Shown one piece after another: positions 19,804 through 26,945 of a stretch of 64,000 nt of DNA (positions within the stretch are counted from its first letter, which is position 1; each line of letters opens with the position of its first letter). The stretch is from Verrucomicrobiota bacterium. GTDB lineage: Bacteria > Verrucomicrobiota > Verrucomicrobiia > Limisphaerales > JACRJZ01. The notes under the pieces were generated by a model. The model was not told the DNA's origin. It did not search any database and worked only from the letters and a program-made list of their open reading frames with translations. The stretch covers positions 1 to 64,000 of the forward strand of contig JACRJZ010000068.1 in the NCBI GenBank assembly GCA_016219875.1, in the 5' to 3' direction. The position numbers were made by a program, and so were the translations under genes.

Positions 19804-20385
19804 GTGAAGACAAAGTATTTCAAATCTGTATCCGAGCTTCGGCGCTGGCTGGAAGCGAACCACGCCCGAACGAGTGAGCTTTGGGTCGGCTTCTTCAAAA
19901 AGGATTCCGGCAAAGGCGGCGTCACCTATCCCGAAGCGTTGGATGAAGCGCTGTGCTTCGGCTGGATTGATGGCGTGCGAAAGAGTGTGGACGCCGTCAG
20001 CTACAAGATTCGTTTCACGCCCCGAAGGCCGGGAAGCAACTGGAGTCGGATCAACCTTCAGCACGTCGAGCGTCTGAAGCAGGCGGGGCGCATGACCCCG
20101 GCCGGGCTGAAAGCCTACGCCGCACGAGTGCCGGAACGGTCCGGAGTTTACTCATTTGAAAATGCGCCGCGCACGCTGGCCGCAGTGGATGAAGCGCAGT
20201 TCAAGGCGGACGAACTCGCCTGGGAATTCTTCCAACGACAGCCGCCCGGATATCAGCGGCTCGCCGTTTGGTGGGTGGTCAGCGCGAAGAAACCGGAGAC
20301 GCGCGCCCGACGGCTGGGGCAATTGATTGCGGATTCACGCATCGGACGCAGGCTTGCACAGATGGGCGGATCGAAAAAGAAATAG
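19804..20385 (+). CDS. YdeI-family protein (YdeI/OmpD-associated)
   Basis: A 193-residue protein with the YdeI family pattern: an N-terminal FKSVSELRRWLEANHARTSELWVGF, then YPEALDEALCFGWIDG, then KIRFTPRRPGSNWSRIN, and a C-terminal helical region with W(W/V)VSAKKPETRARRL. Family members were linked to polymyxin or bacteriocin tolerance in other bacteria, but a biochemical function is not established. The start is placed at GTG 19804, which begins MKTKYFKS; upstream codons belong to the repeat at 19757-19794. AGGAAG within that repeat is the only plausible ribosome binding site. Confidence 0.85.
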   Translation: MKTKYFKSVSELRRWLEANHARTSELWVGFFKKDSGKGGVTYPEALDEALCFGWIDGVRKSVDAVSYKIRFTPRRPGSNWSRINLQHVERLKQAGRMTPAGLKAYAARVPERSGVYSFENAPRTLAAVDEAQFKADELAWEFFQRQPPGYQRLAVWWVVSAKKPETRARRLGQLIADSRIGRRLAQMGGSKKK

Positions 20386-20456
20386 CGGCTGCCCCACGCT
20401 GCCGTGATGGGCGCTACGGAACGACAGCTACACACGTTTAACCGCCAATGATCCAT

Positions 20457-20492
20457 GACAACCTTTTGTTGCAGGTGCAACGAAAGGTTGTC
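20457..20492. promoter_or_regulatory. Near-perfect 16-bp inverted repeat upstream of the ECF sigma gene
   Basis: GACAACCTTTTGTTGC (20457-20472) and GCAACGAAAGGTTGTC (20477-20492) are complementary at 15 of 16 positions around an AGGT loop. No T-run follows, so it is more likely an operator or an RNA hairpin than an intrinsic terminator. It lies 146 bases before the sigma factor start. Confidence 0.5.
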
Positions 20493-20638
20493 CGTGGCAA
20501 CCGCGTTTGGGTTGGGGGATGCTTGGCGGGCGGCTATCCAAGCAGAGCCGGCTTCCTCTGCCGCAAACCGGCACTCGTCCCATCTCTGGGCGGAAAAACT
20601 TTGTCTCGGTTTGCGTCCGGCGCACATATAACGGTGGA

Positions 20639-21919
20639 ATGAACGAGCGCACCGATGCGGAGTTGCTGGCACGATTCGCCCAAAGCGAATCCGAGGAGGC
20701 CTTCGCCGCGCTGGTGCGACGCCATGTTCACCTGGTCCATTCCGTCGCGCTCCGGCACACCGCCAACGCACATCATGCGGAGGAAATCACCCAGGCGGTG
20801 TTCATCATTCTCGCGCGCAAGGCCCGCTCCCTCGGAGGCAAGACGGTTTTGTCCGGCTGGCTTTATCATACGGCGCGCTTGACGGCGGCGAATTTTCAAC
20901 GGGCGGAACTGCGACGCACCCGCCGCGAACAGGAGGCGTTTATGCAATCGACCCTGGACGAAAGCCCGAACGACGCCGTTTGGAACGAATTGGCGCCGTT
21001 GCTCGATGACGCCATGGCCCGGCTGCGCGCACCCGACCGCGACGCCATTGTGCTCCGGTATTTTGAGAGCAAGACTTTGGCGGAAGTCGGAGCAGTGCTG
21101 GGCGTGGAAGAAAGGGCCGCGCAAAAGCGTGTCACCCGCGCGCTGGAAAAGCTGCGGTGCCTCTTCGTCAAACGCGGCGTCATTTCGACCGCGGCCCTCA
21201 TTGCTGGAGCGATTTCCGCCCATTCGGTGCAAGCGGCGCCGTCCGCCCTGGCTGCGACCATCACTGCGACGGCTGTCAAAGGGTCGGCTGTCACGGTGTC
21301 AACACTGACCCTCATCGAAGGAACCTTGAAACTTATGGCATGGACCAAAGCAAAAACAGCAGCGGTGGCCGGTGTGGCCATCCTGCTCACAATCGGCACA
21401 ACAACCGTGTTAGTGCAAAGGCCAGCACCTCCAGAGTCGGCGCAGTCAGCGGCAGGCGCGATGGAAAGCGCCCCGCAGGCGAACCCGCCCCCGCCGCCGC
21501 CAGCCGTGGCAGCCGCGATGGAAGAAGTCAAACAGGCGAACGCCGGTCTTCCCGAAGCCCAAGTCCAGGCCAAGATGCTCATTTTCTCCGCAATGGCGCA
21601 GCGCAAAATTCCCGACGCGGCCAACTGGTGCGAAACCTTGAACGCCAATGGCAGGATCTGGTCGGTGACGCCCACGAACACCGTTTTCGCCCTCAACTCG
21701 CAGATGGCCGGCCGGGCGTACTCAAGGAAAGAACTCAGCGCGGGGAGCATCGCTGGCAAGACGGTTGTTTTCTTTGAGACCTCCAATCCAGGTTGGAACC
21801 AGGCCGGCGGTTCCGAGTTGCTGCCCAAAAACGCGGACGCCGTAGCCGTGGCATTCGCCGACGGCACGGCATTGATTGTTACTGCCGGCGAGATGGCCAA
21901 ATTGCGCTGGACACCGTAG
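20639..21919 (+). CDS. ECF sigma factor with membrane anchor and C-terminal domain
   Basis: A 426-residue protein. Residues 1-180 are an ECF sigma-70: region 2 (FAALVRRHVHLVHSVALRHT..HHAEEITQAVF) and region 4 (DRDAIVLRYFESKTLAEVGAVLGVEERAAQKRVTRALEKL). These would bind core RNA polymerase and promoter DNA. A linker with weak hydrophobic segments follows. One clear transmembrane helix (AAVAGVAILLTIGTTTVLV, about residues 237-255) is followed by a proline-rich stretch and a roughly 130-residue C-terminal domain, predicted to be outside the cytoplasm, with no known domain seen. No anti-sigma gene is adjacent. This architecture suggests that the sensor is fused to the sigma factor itself. The ATG at 20639 is chosen because MNERTDAELL is the standard N-terminus. 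Confidence 0.9.
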   Translation: MNERTDAELLARFAQSESEEAFAALVRRHVHLVHSVALRHTANAHHAEEITQAVFIILARKARSLGGKTVLSGWLYHTARLTAANFQRAELRRTRREQEAFMQSTLDESPNDAVWNELAPLLDDAMARLRAPDRDAIVLRYFESKTLAEVGAVLGVEERAAQKRVTRALEKLRCLFVKRGVISTAALIAGAISAHSVQAAPSALAATITATAVKGSAVTVSTLTLIEGTLKLMAWTKAKTAAVAGVAILLTIGTTTVLVQRPAPPESAQSAAGAMESAPQANPPPPPPAVAAAMEEVKQANAGLPEAQVQAKMLIFSAMAQRKIPDAANWCETLNANGRIWSVTPTNTVFALNSQMAGRAYSRKELSAGSIAGKTVVFFETSNPGWNQAGGSELLPKNADAVAVAFADGTALIVTAGEMAKLRWTP

Positions 21920-22107
21920 CCGCTCATCCGGAAGCACGGCAACGTTCTCGGAAATGGAGACAACGCCCGCGACGTTGTGGACCGGGGCAGCGGAATGTCA
22001 ACTTGCGAGCCGGCGTGGGGTGGTGAAACGTTGTCGCCAGTGAACACGATAGCAAAACCACTCTTCGTGAACCGCGGAGCACCAGCAAAACCGTTTCCAA
22101 TCCGTTT

Positions 22108-22560
22108 GTGAACCCCATCCACACTCCGTCCGACGGAGGCAACAAGGTAAACGTCCTTGGCATCCCGTTGGTCATTCGCATCCACGGCCGCGACACCGGC
22201 GGCGTGGTCAGCGCGGTCGAGTCGCACGACGCGGCGGGCGGCGGGCCGCCTCCGCACATCCATCACCGCGAGGACGAGACGTTCCAAATCCTCGAAGGCG
22301 AATACGAGTGGACCGTTGGCGGGAAAACGTTCCTTACCAAAAAAGGCGCGACGATTTTTGCGCCGCGCGGGATACCACACACTTACCGCTGCCTCGGCCC
22401 GACGCCCGGCCGGCTCTTATGCGTCATCACGCCGGCAGGTTTTGAAGGGTTCTTTGAAGAAATCAGTGCGCTGAGTCCGCAGCAGCAACAGGACATTCCC
22501 CGTGTAGTTGAGATCGGGAAAAGATACGGGCTGGAAATCCTGCCGCCGCCTGGCGCGTGA
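22108..22560 (+). CDS. Cupin-domain protein
   Basis: A 150-residue single-domain cupin. Motif 1 is seen as GGGPPPHIHHREDETFQILEG, with the HxHxxxxE metal-ligand spacing, and motif 2 as PRGIPHTYRC. Such small cupins bind a metal and may be dioxygenases, isomerases or ligand-binding proteins; the substrate is unknown. The start is GTG (22108), the first codon of the family fold. It sits tail to tail with an ECF41-type sigma remnant, 22 bases apart; ECF41 factors are commonly neighbours of small oxidoreductase or cupin-like genes, so it may once have been the regulator's target. Confidence 0.85.
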   Translation: MNPIHTPSDGGNKVNVLGIPLVIRIHGRDTGGVVSAVESHDAAGGGPPPHIHHREDETFQILEGEYEWTVGGKTFLTKKGATIFAPRGIPHTYRCLGPTPGRLLCVITPAGFEGFFEEISALSPQQQQDIPRVVEIGKRYGLEILPPPGA

Positions 22561-22582
22561 GTGTTGGGTCTGAAGCGGAGCT

Positions 22583-23348
22583 TCAGTTATTCCCGGCGAT
22601 ACCGGCCGCGCGCAGATGACGAAGCTTGTCCGGATTGCGCACCACATAAACGGCGCGGATTGACTGCTCGCGCACCTCAAAGGCGTAGGTGTCGGTGATT
22701 CCGGTCGGGGTGTGGACGACAAATCCCGGCAGGCCATTGATCCGCACGGCCACGAAGGAACGCGGCGGCCATCCTTTGTGCGCAAGACCGGCGAAGAGCC
22801 GGGCGATGCGTTCCACGCCCACAATCGGGCGCAGCACCGCCCGCACTTTGCCCCCGCCGTCCGAGTGCAGCACGGCGTCCGCTGCCAGGACACGGCGCAA
22901 TCCGGTCACGTCACCGGACTGTGCCGCTTGCATGAACATCGCGGCGATGCGCTCGCTTTCCGCCGACGCGACGGCGAAGCGCGGGCGCGCGGTGCGAAGG
23001 TTGGCCCGGGCGCGGGCGGCGAGTTGACGGCAGGTGGCGGTGGAACGCTGGAGTGTCTCGGCAATCTCCGGGAACGGCAGCCCAAACACATCGTGGAGCA
23101 GGAAAGCGGCGCGTTCCAGCGGCGAGAGCCGTTCCAGCGCCAGCATCAGCGCGTAGGATATGTCCTGCGCGAGGTCGCCACCCGGCGTTTCGGTAAACCC
23201 GGCGGCGTGGACCACGGGTTCGGGCAACCATTGGCCCACGTAAGTTTCACGTCGCACCCGCGCCGACTTCAGATGATCCAGGCAAAGCCGCGTGGTGATG
23301 CGCGACAGGAACGCGCCGGGTTGGGCGACGCGGGCGTGGTCGGGCGAC
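22583..23348 (-). pseudogene. ECF41-type sigma factor lacking region 2
   Basis: The open part encodes the end of sigma region 2 (GAFLSRITTRLCLDHLKSAR), the ECF41 signature linker (RRETYVGQWLPEPVV, matching the family's YVGPWLPEP), region 4 (LERLSPLERAAFLLHDVFGLPFPEIAE), and the SnoaL-like C-terminal domain ending with NPDKLRHL. The first 50-60 residues, which carry the core-polymerase and -10 contacts, are missing. Upstream in frame there is only a tandem AACTTTG repeat and then a stop. The 675-base stretch from GTG 23257 is open, but without region 2 it cannot be a working sigma factor. The break coincides with the repeat tract that precedes the trpG/pabA gene. Confidence 0.8.
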
Positions 23349-23351
23349 TCG

Positions 23352-23380
23352 GAACTTTGAACTTTGAACTTTGAACTTTG
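23352..23380. repeat. AACTTTG tandem repeat at a gene-decay junction
   Basis: Four units of (G)AACTTTG lie precisely between the truncated ECF41 gene and the leader of trpG/pabA. It marks the point where sigma homology ends. Confidence 0.8.
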
Positions 23381-23412
23381 CCGCCTTGAACGCTACGTTC
23401 GCGCCGCTTGTT

Positions 23413-23982
<570 letters not shown>

Positions 23983-24026
23983 CGGAGCTTGACGGCTGCG
24001 CTGGCTGTGGTTGCATCTTCCCGCAA

Positions 24027-24449
24027 ATGAAAACGAGACTTCTTCTGGCGTTGGGCGCGTGCTGCGTGACTTGGGCGATGGTGGGCTGTGTCAGCACGCT
24101 GGACGGAAAACACAAGGCCGGCTGGCCGTTCGCCCAGGACACGGTCGAAGGCCGCTACGAACGGCCGATGGACCAAGTGTGGAGGGCCGCCAAGGACACG
24201 CTGGCCTACAACGGCGTTGTCACCGTCGAGAACGTCGTCGGCCACACGCTGGAGGCCAAGGTGGACACCCGCACGGTGTGGTTGCTGGTGGAATCGCTCT
24301 CGCCCACCACGTCGCGCGTGCTGGTGCAGGTGCGCACCAAGGGCGGCGGCACCGACAAGCGGCTGGCGGCGGACCTCGACAAGCAGATCGCCGTGCGCTT
24401 GGCCAGCGGCAACCTCATGCCGGCCACGCCTCCGGCGCGGACGCGCTAG
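24027..24449 (+). CDS. Small lipoprotein (DUF3568-like)
   Basis: A 140-residue protein with a lipoprotein signal, MKTRLLLALGACCVTWAMVGC, where C21 of the MVGC lipobox would be acylated. The mature part is one small alpha/beta domain: EGRYERPMDQVWRAAKDTL, a TVENVVGHTLEAKV strand pair and LVQVRTKGGGTDKRLAADLDKQIAVRL. This looks like the DUF3568 type of periplasmic lipoprotein, whose function is not known. It starts 44 bases after trpG/pabA and may be co-transcribed. Its last four bases overlap the end of the convergent TPR gene. Confidence 0.75.
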   Translation: MKTRLLLALGACCVTWAMVGCVSTLDGKHKAGWPFAQDTVEGRYERPMDQVWRAAKDTLAYNGVVTVENVVGHTLEAKVDTRTVWLLVESLSPTTSRVLVQVRTKGGGTDKRLAADLDKQIAVRLASGNLMPATPPARTR

Positions 24450-25711
24450 CTGGTTTCGTTTCCCGACGCGCCGGGTTCCGCCGGCGGAGCGCCGCCCCAA
24501 CGGGCTGCGCGTTTTGATTTCAGACCGAGGTCTGTCTCGTACGTCCCCAAGTGGACCACGCGGGCGGCCTCGGTTTTCTTTTTCTCCAGTTTCAACAAGC
24601 CCTGTCGCTGCCGGGCCATTTCCGCGGCGGAGTGGTTGGGCAGCAAGTCGATGATCCGTTGCAGGCTGGTGCGCGCGGCCTCCTCATCGCCGGCGTCCAT
24701 CTGGAGATCAGCCAGCAAGTTGAGCCAGTGCGCCACGCTCTTCGAGGCCACGTTCGGCTGGGCGAGGAGTTGCTCCAGTTCCATCGTCGCCAGATCGAGG
24801 CGCTGAAACTGGCGGGCGTAGAGGACGGCGAGCTTCTCGCGCGCCTCGTTGTCCGCAGGAAACTCCTCGAGCCGCTTCACCAGCATCTGCGCCTCGTCGG
24901 CCGGGGATTCGGAAACCGGAGCGGCGGGCGGTTCCTTGCGCAGCCCCAGGTCCGGCTCGGCGTGGGCGAGCGCAACCGGTCGCCGGTCGCGCGCCGCCAG
25001 GAGGTCTTCGCGCTTGGCGAGGTGGGCGATGCGTTGCCGGGCGGAGTGCGCCAGCGGCGTGTCCGGCAGGCGGCGGACGACTTCTTCGAGTGACGCCCGG
25101 GCGGCGTCGGGATCCTGCGCGAGCTTGAGTTGCCAATCGGCCAGCGCATTGAGAGCGCCCGTAATCGCCGCCGGGGCTTGGCCGGGATGATCGCAGAGGC
25201 GATGGACCGTGAGCGCCGCCGCTTCGAGATCGTTCAGGTTCTCGGCCTGGATTTCCGCCATCATCATCTGCCCCGTGATGTCGTTCGGAAACTTGTCGAG
25301 TTGCTGTTGTATCTCCCAGAGCGCCTCCTGGTACTGGCCCTTCTTCCGCTTGGCCTGGGCGATGGAATAGAGCGGCTCCGGCTCGGCTTCCTCCAGGCCG
25401 CCATCGAAGAGCGCCGTGAGGGGCCGCGCCACCGCCTGGGCGATGCTCGGCGCCCACAGCACGCTGAGGCAAATGCCGAAGAACACGCAGATGAAGGGGA
25501 CGGCAAATGCCGATCCAAAGCTGGGCCCCCAGGAGCCGAGCATGAACACCAGCACGCCGGCAACCAGGATGGTGCAGATCCATTTCACGATGAGCTTCGG
25601 GGGATCGTCGCTGCGCTTGAGCGAGCGCACGATGAGCCAGCCCACAAACGCCAGCGTGCCGAGCAGGATGACCAGGACGACGATGGCGGAAAGGATGCGC
25701 GTCATGGGCAT
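24446..25711 (-). CDS. Membrane protein with TPR repeats
   Basis: About 421 residues. The N-terminus has two to three transmembrane helices (ILSAIVVLVILLGTLAFVGWLI; ICTILVAGVLVFMLGSWGPSFGSAF; PFICVFFGICLSVLWAPSIA). A cytoplasmic or periplasmic TPR-like array follows, beginning SIAQAKRKKGQYQEALWEI with further repeats ending near residue 385 (MDAGDEEAARTSLQRIIDLLPNHSAAEMARQ). TPR arrays bind partner proteins; no enzymatic domain is seen. Start is ambiguous between ATG 25711 and ATG 25705; neither has a clear ribosome binding site. It is followed by the convergent lipoprotein gene. Confidence 0.75.
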   Translation of the reverse strand: MPMTRILSAIVVLVILLGTLAFVGWLIVRSLKRSDDPPKLIVKWICTILVAGVLVFMLGSWGPSFGSAFAVPFICVFFGICLSVLWAPSIAQAVARPLTALFDGGLEEAEPEPLYSIAQAKRKKGQYQEALWEIQQQLDKFPNDITGQMMMAEIQAENLNDLEAAALTVHRLCDHPGQAPAAITGALNALADWQLKLAQDPDAARASLEEVVRRLPDTPLAHSARQRIAHLAKREDLLAARDRRPVALAHAEPDLGLRKEPPAAPVSESPADEAQMLVKRLEEFPADNEAREKLAVLYARQFQRLDLATMELEQLLAQPNVASKSVAHWLNLLADLQMDAGDEEAARTSLQRIIDLLPNHSAAEMARQRQGLLKLEKKKTEAARVVHLGTYETDLGLKSKRAARWGGAPPAEPGASGNETS

Positions 25712-25757
25712 GAGCAATGACGAAGGACGGAGGAACAATCAAGCTCCAAGTCCCGGT

Positions 25758-25945
25758 GGGGCGGGCGTCCCCAAGGCTGCACCAAGCTCCCGCCCGGCGC
25801 ACCGGGTAGCGCAGGTTTTCAACCTGCCGTAGCGCCGACTTGCAGTCGGCAAGGCCGTGAAACTCCCAGCCGGCTGGCCTCTTTCTACGCTCGCCGGTTG
25901 GAAAACCGGCGCTACGGCAGACTGAAAGTCTGCGCTACGAAGTCT
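25758..25945. repeat. Composite of small palindromes flanked by GTAGCGC/GCGCTAC
   Basis: It holds four short palindromes: GCAGGTTTTCAACCTGC (25811-25827), GCCGACTTGCAGTCGGC (25834-25850), GCCGGTTGGAAAACCGGC (25893-25910) and GCAGACTGAAAGTCTGC (25917-25933). Each is bordered by GTAGCGC or its complement. A similar cluster lies at 35828-35940. The left part (CCAAGGCTGCACCAAGCTC) resembles the inverted repeat at 30105-30286. Confidence 0.8.
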
Positions 25946-26009
25946 TGCCACCGAGACGGTTGTCTGGACTTGTCGGGAGGCTGCCGGCGGGAAGGACTGC
26001 CCACGACCG

Positions 26010-26945
26010 TCAATTCTCCGTCAGGTCGAATTCCAGGATCGTGCGCGAGCGCTTCTTGAGGTCGCGGATTTCCATCTCCCGCACCTCCCAGCGGTCGCCG
26101 ACCTTCGTGAGGCCGTTCACTTCAAACTCCTTCACGCGCTTGCCGTCGAGTCCGTAGGCTTCGGCCAAGACGATGCCCACGCTCTCGACATCCACCCAGG
26201 AGAGAACGCGCGCGTAGGCGTTCGTGATGGCGGGCCGGCTTTCGAGGACGTGGCAGGCGCGGTTCTTCCTCATTTCGTTGCGCACGAGGACTTGCGTGGG
26301 CCACTGGAGAAACTCGGTGCCGAGATCGGCCAGTGAGAAATCCGAGCCGGCGAACGGCTGCCAAATCTCTGCGGTGGCAAGCGGAGCAGTCGCGACACAG
26401 TTCGAGGCCAGGCCGCGCGTGAGCCGATACTCGTTCGGCTGGTTGGGCGAGTGCAACACCGTAAGCGTCTCGCTGCGGTTCGTGTCGGTCACGGCGTAGA
26501 AAGCTTGCCAGGAATTCCCGGCGAACACGTTCCAGAACTTCACGGGGACGTTCGTGGTCGAGCCGTCGCGCTGCCGGAGTTTCAGCGTGCCGCGGATTTC
26601 GGCCTCGCTGAGCGGCGGCCTGCGCAAGTCCGCCGCGAGCGACTGTCCGGCGGCGGGGTCGTTGATCGCGGCCGCAGGAGGCGTGAGCGCGCCGGCGCCG
26701 GCGGCGCGGAGCCAGGAGGAAGCGAGGAGGAAGAAGGCCAGCACGAGGGCGGGCCGAAACCTGGAGCAGCCGAGAGGAGCATTCCGATTGCAGACTGCAG
26801 ACTGCAGATTGCAGATTGCAGACAAAACCTCGCGCGCGTAGTGGCGTCTCGGCAGAGCGCCGCTGTTTTGCCTTTCCGGCACAAAGAGTGCGGCGCTCTG
26901 CCGAGACGCCGCCACGGGATTCAGAACCTGGCCCAGAACTCTCAT
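26010..26945 (-). CDS. Outer-membrane lipoprotein-sorting (LolA-like) protein
   Basis: The C-terminal 240 residues have the LolA-like lipoprotein-sorting fold: ADLRRPPLSEAEIRGTLKLRQ, a VFAGNSWQAFYAVTD strand region, then RACHVLESRP, VLSWVDVESVGIVLAEAYGLDGK and ending in RSRTILEFDL. It probably acts in the periplasm. The signal peptide core is ALVLAFFLLASSWLRAAGAG. The 936-base frame opens with an ATG at 26945 that overlaps the lon stop as ATGA, suggesting translational coupling. However, the first 75 codons read through two repeats: the palindromic element (giving ASRQSA..ALPRR) and a CTGCAGT tandem (SAICNLQSAVCN). A start inside (TTG 26825, or GTG before the signal core) is therefore possible. 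It lies downstream of hsp20 and lon. Confidence 0.75.
   Translation of the reverse strand: MRVLGQVLNPVAASRQSAALFVPERQNSGALPRRHYAREVLSAICNLQSAVCNRNAPLGCSRFRPALVLAFFLLASSWLRAAGAGALTPPAAAINDPAAGQSLAADLRRPPLSEAEIRGTLKLRQRDGSTTNVPVKFWNVFAGNSWQAFYAVTDTNRSETLTVLHSPNQPNEYRLTRGLASNCVATAPLATAEIWQPFAGSDFSLADLGTEFLQWPTQVLVRNEMRKNRACHVLESRPAITNAYARVLSWVDVESVGIVLAEAYGLDGKRVKEFEVNGLTKVGDRWEVREMEIRDLKKRSRTILEFDLTEN
26788..26821. repeat. CAGACTG/CAGATTG tandem repeat
   Basis: Heptameric units GCAGACT GCAGACT GCAGATT GCAGATT are repeated in tandem. They are read in frame in the N-terminal extension of the LolA-like gene as ICNLQSAVCN. Confidence 0.75.
26843..26910. repeat. Palindromic repeat, family A
   Basis: The arms 26843-26862 (GGCGTCTCGGCAGAGCGCCG) and 26891-26910 are exact 20-bp complements with a 28-base loop. 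The element is open in the frame of the LolA-like gene right after the lon stop. Confidence 0.9.

Noticed and set aside
20896..22380. 494-codon minus-strand frame opposite the ECF sigma gene
   Set aside because: Low-complexity antisense shadow that also crosses the intergenic gap.
25758..25945. Possible CRISPR array
   Set aside because: The palindromes differ in core sequence and spacing; there are no constant repeats with regular spacers and no cas genes nearby.
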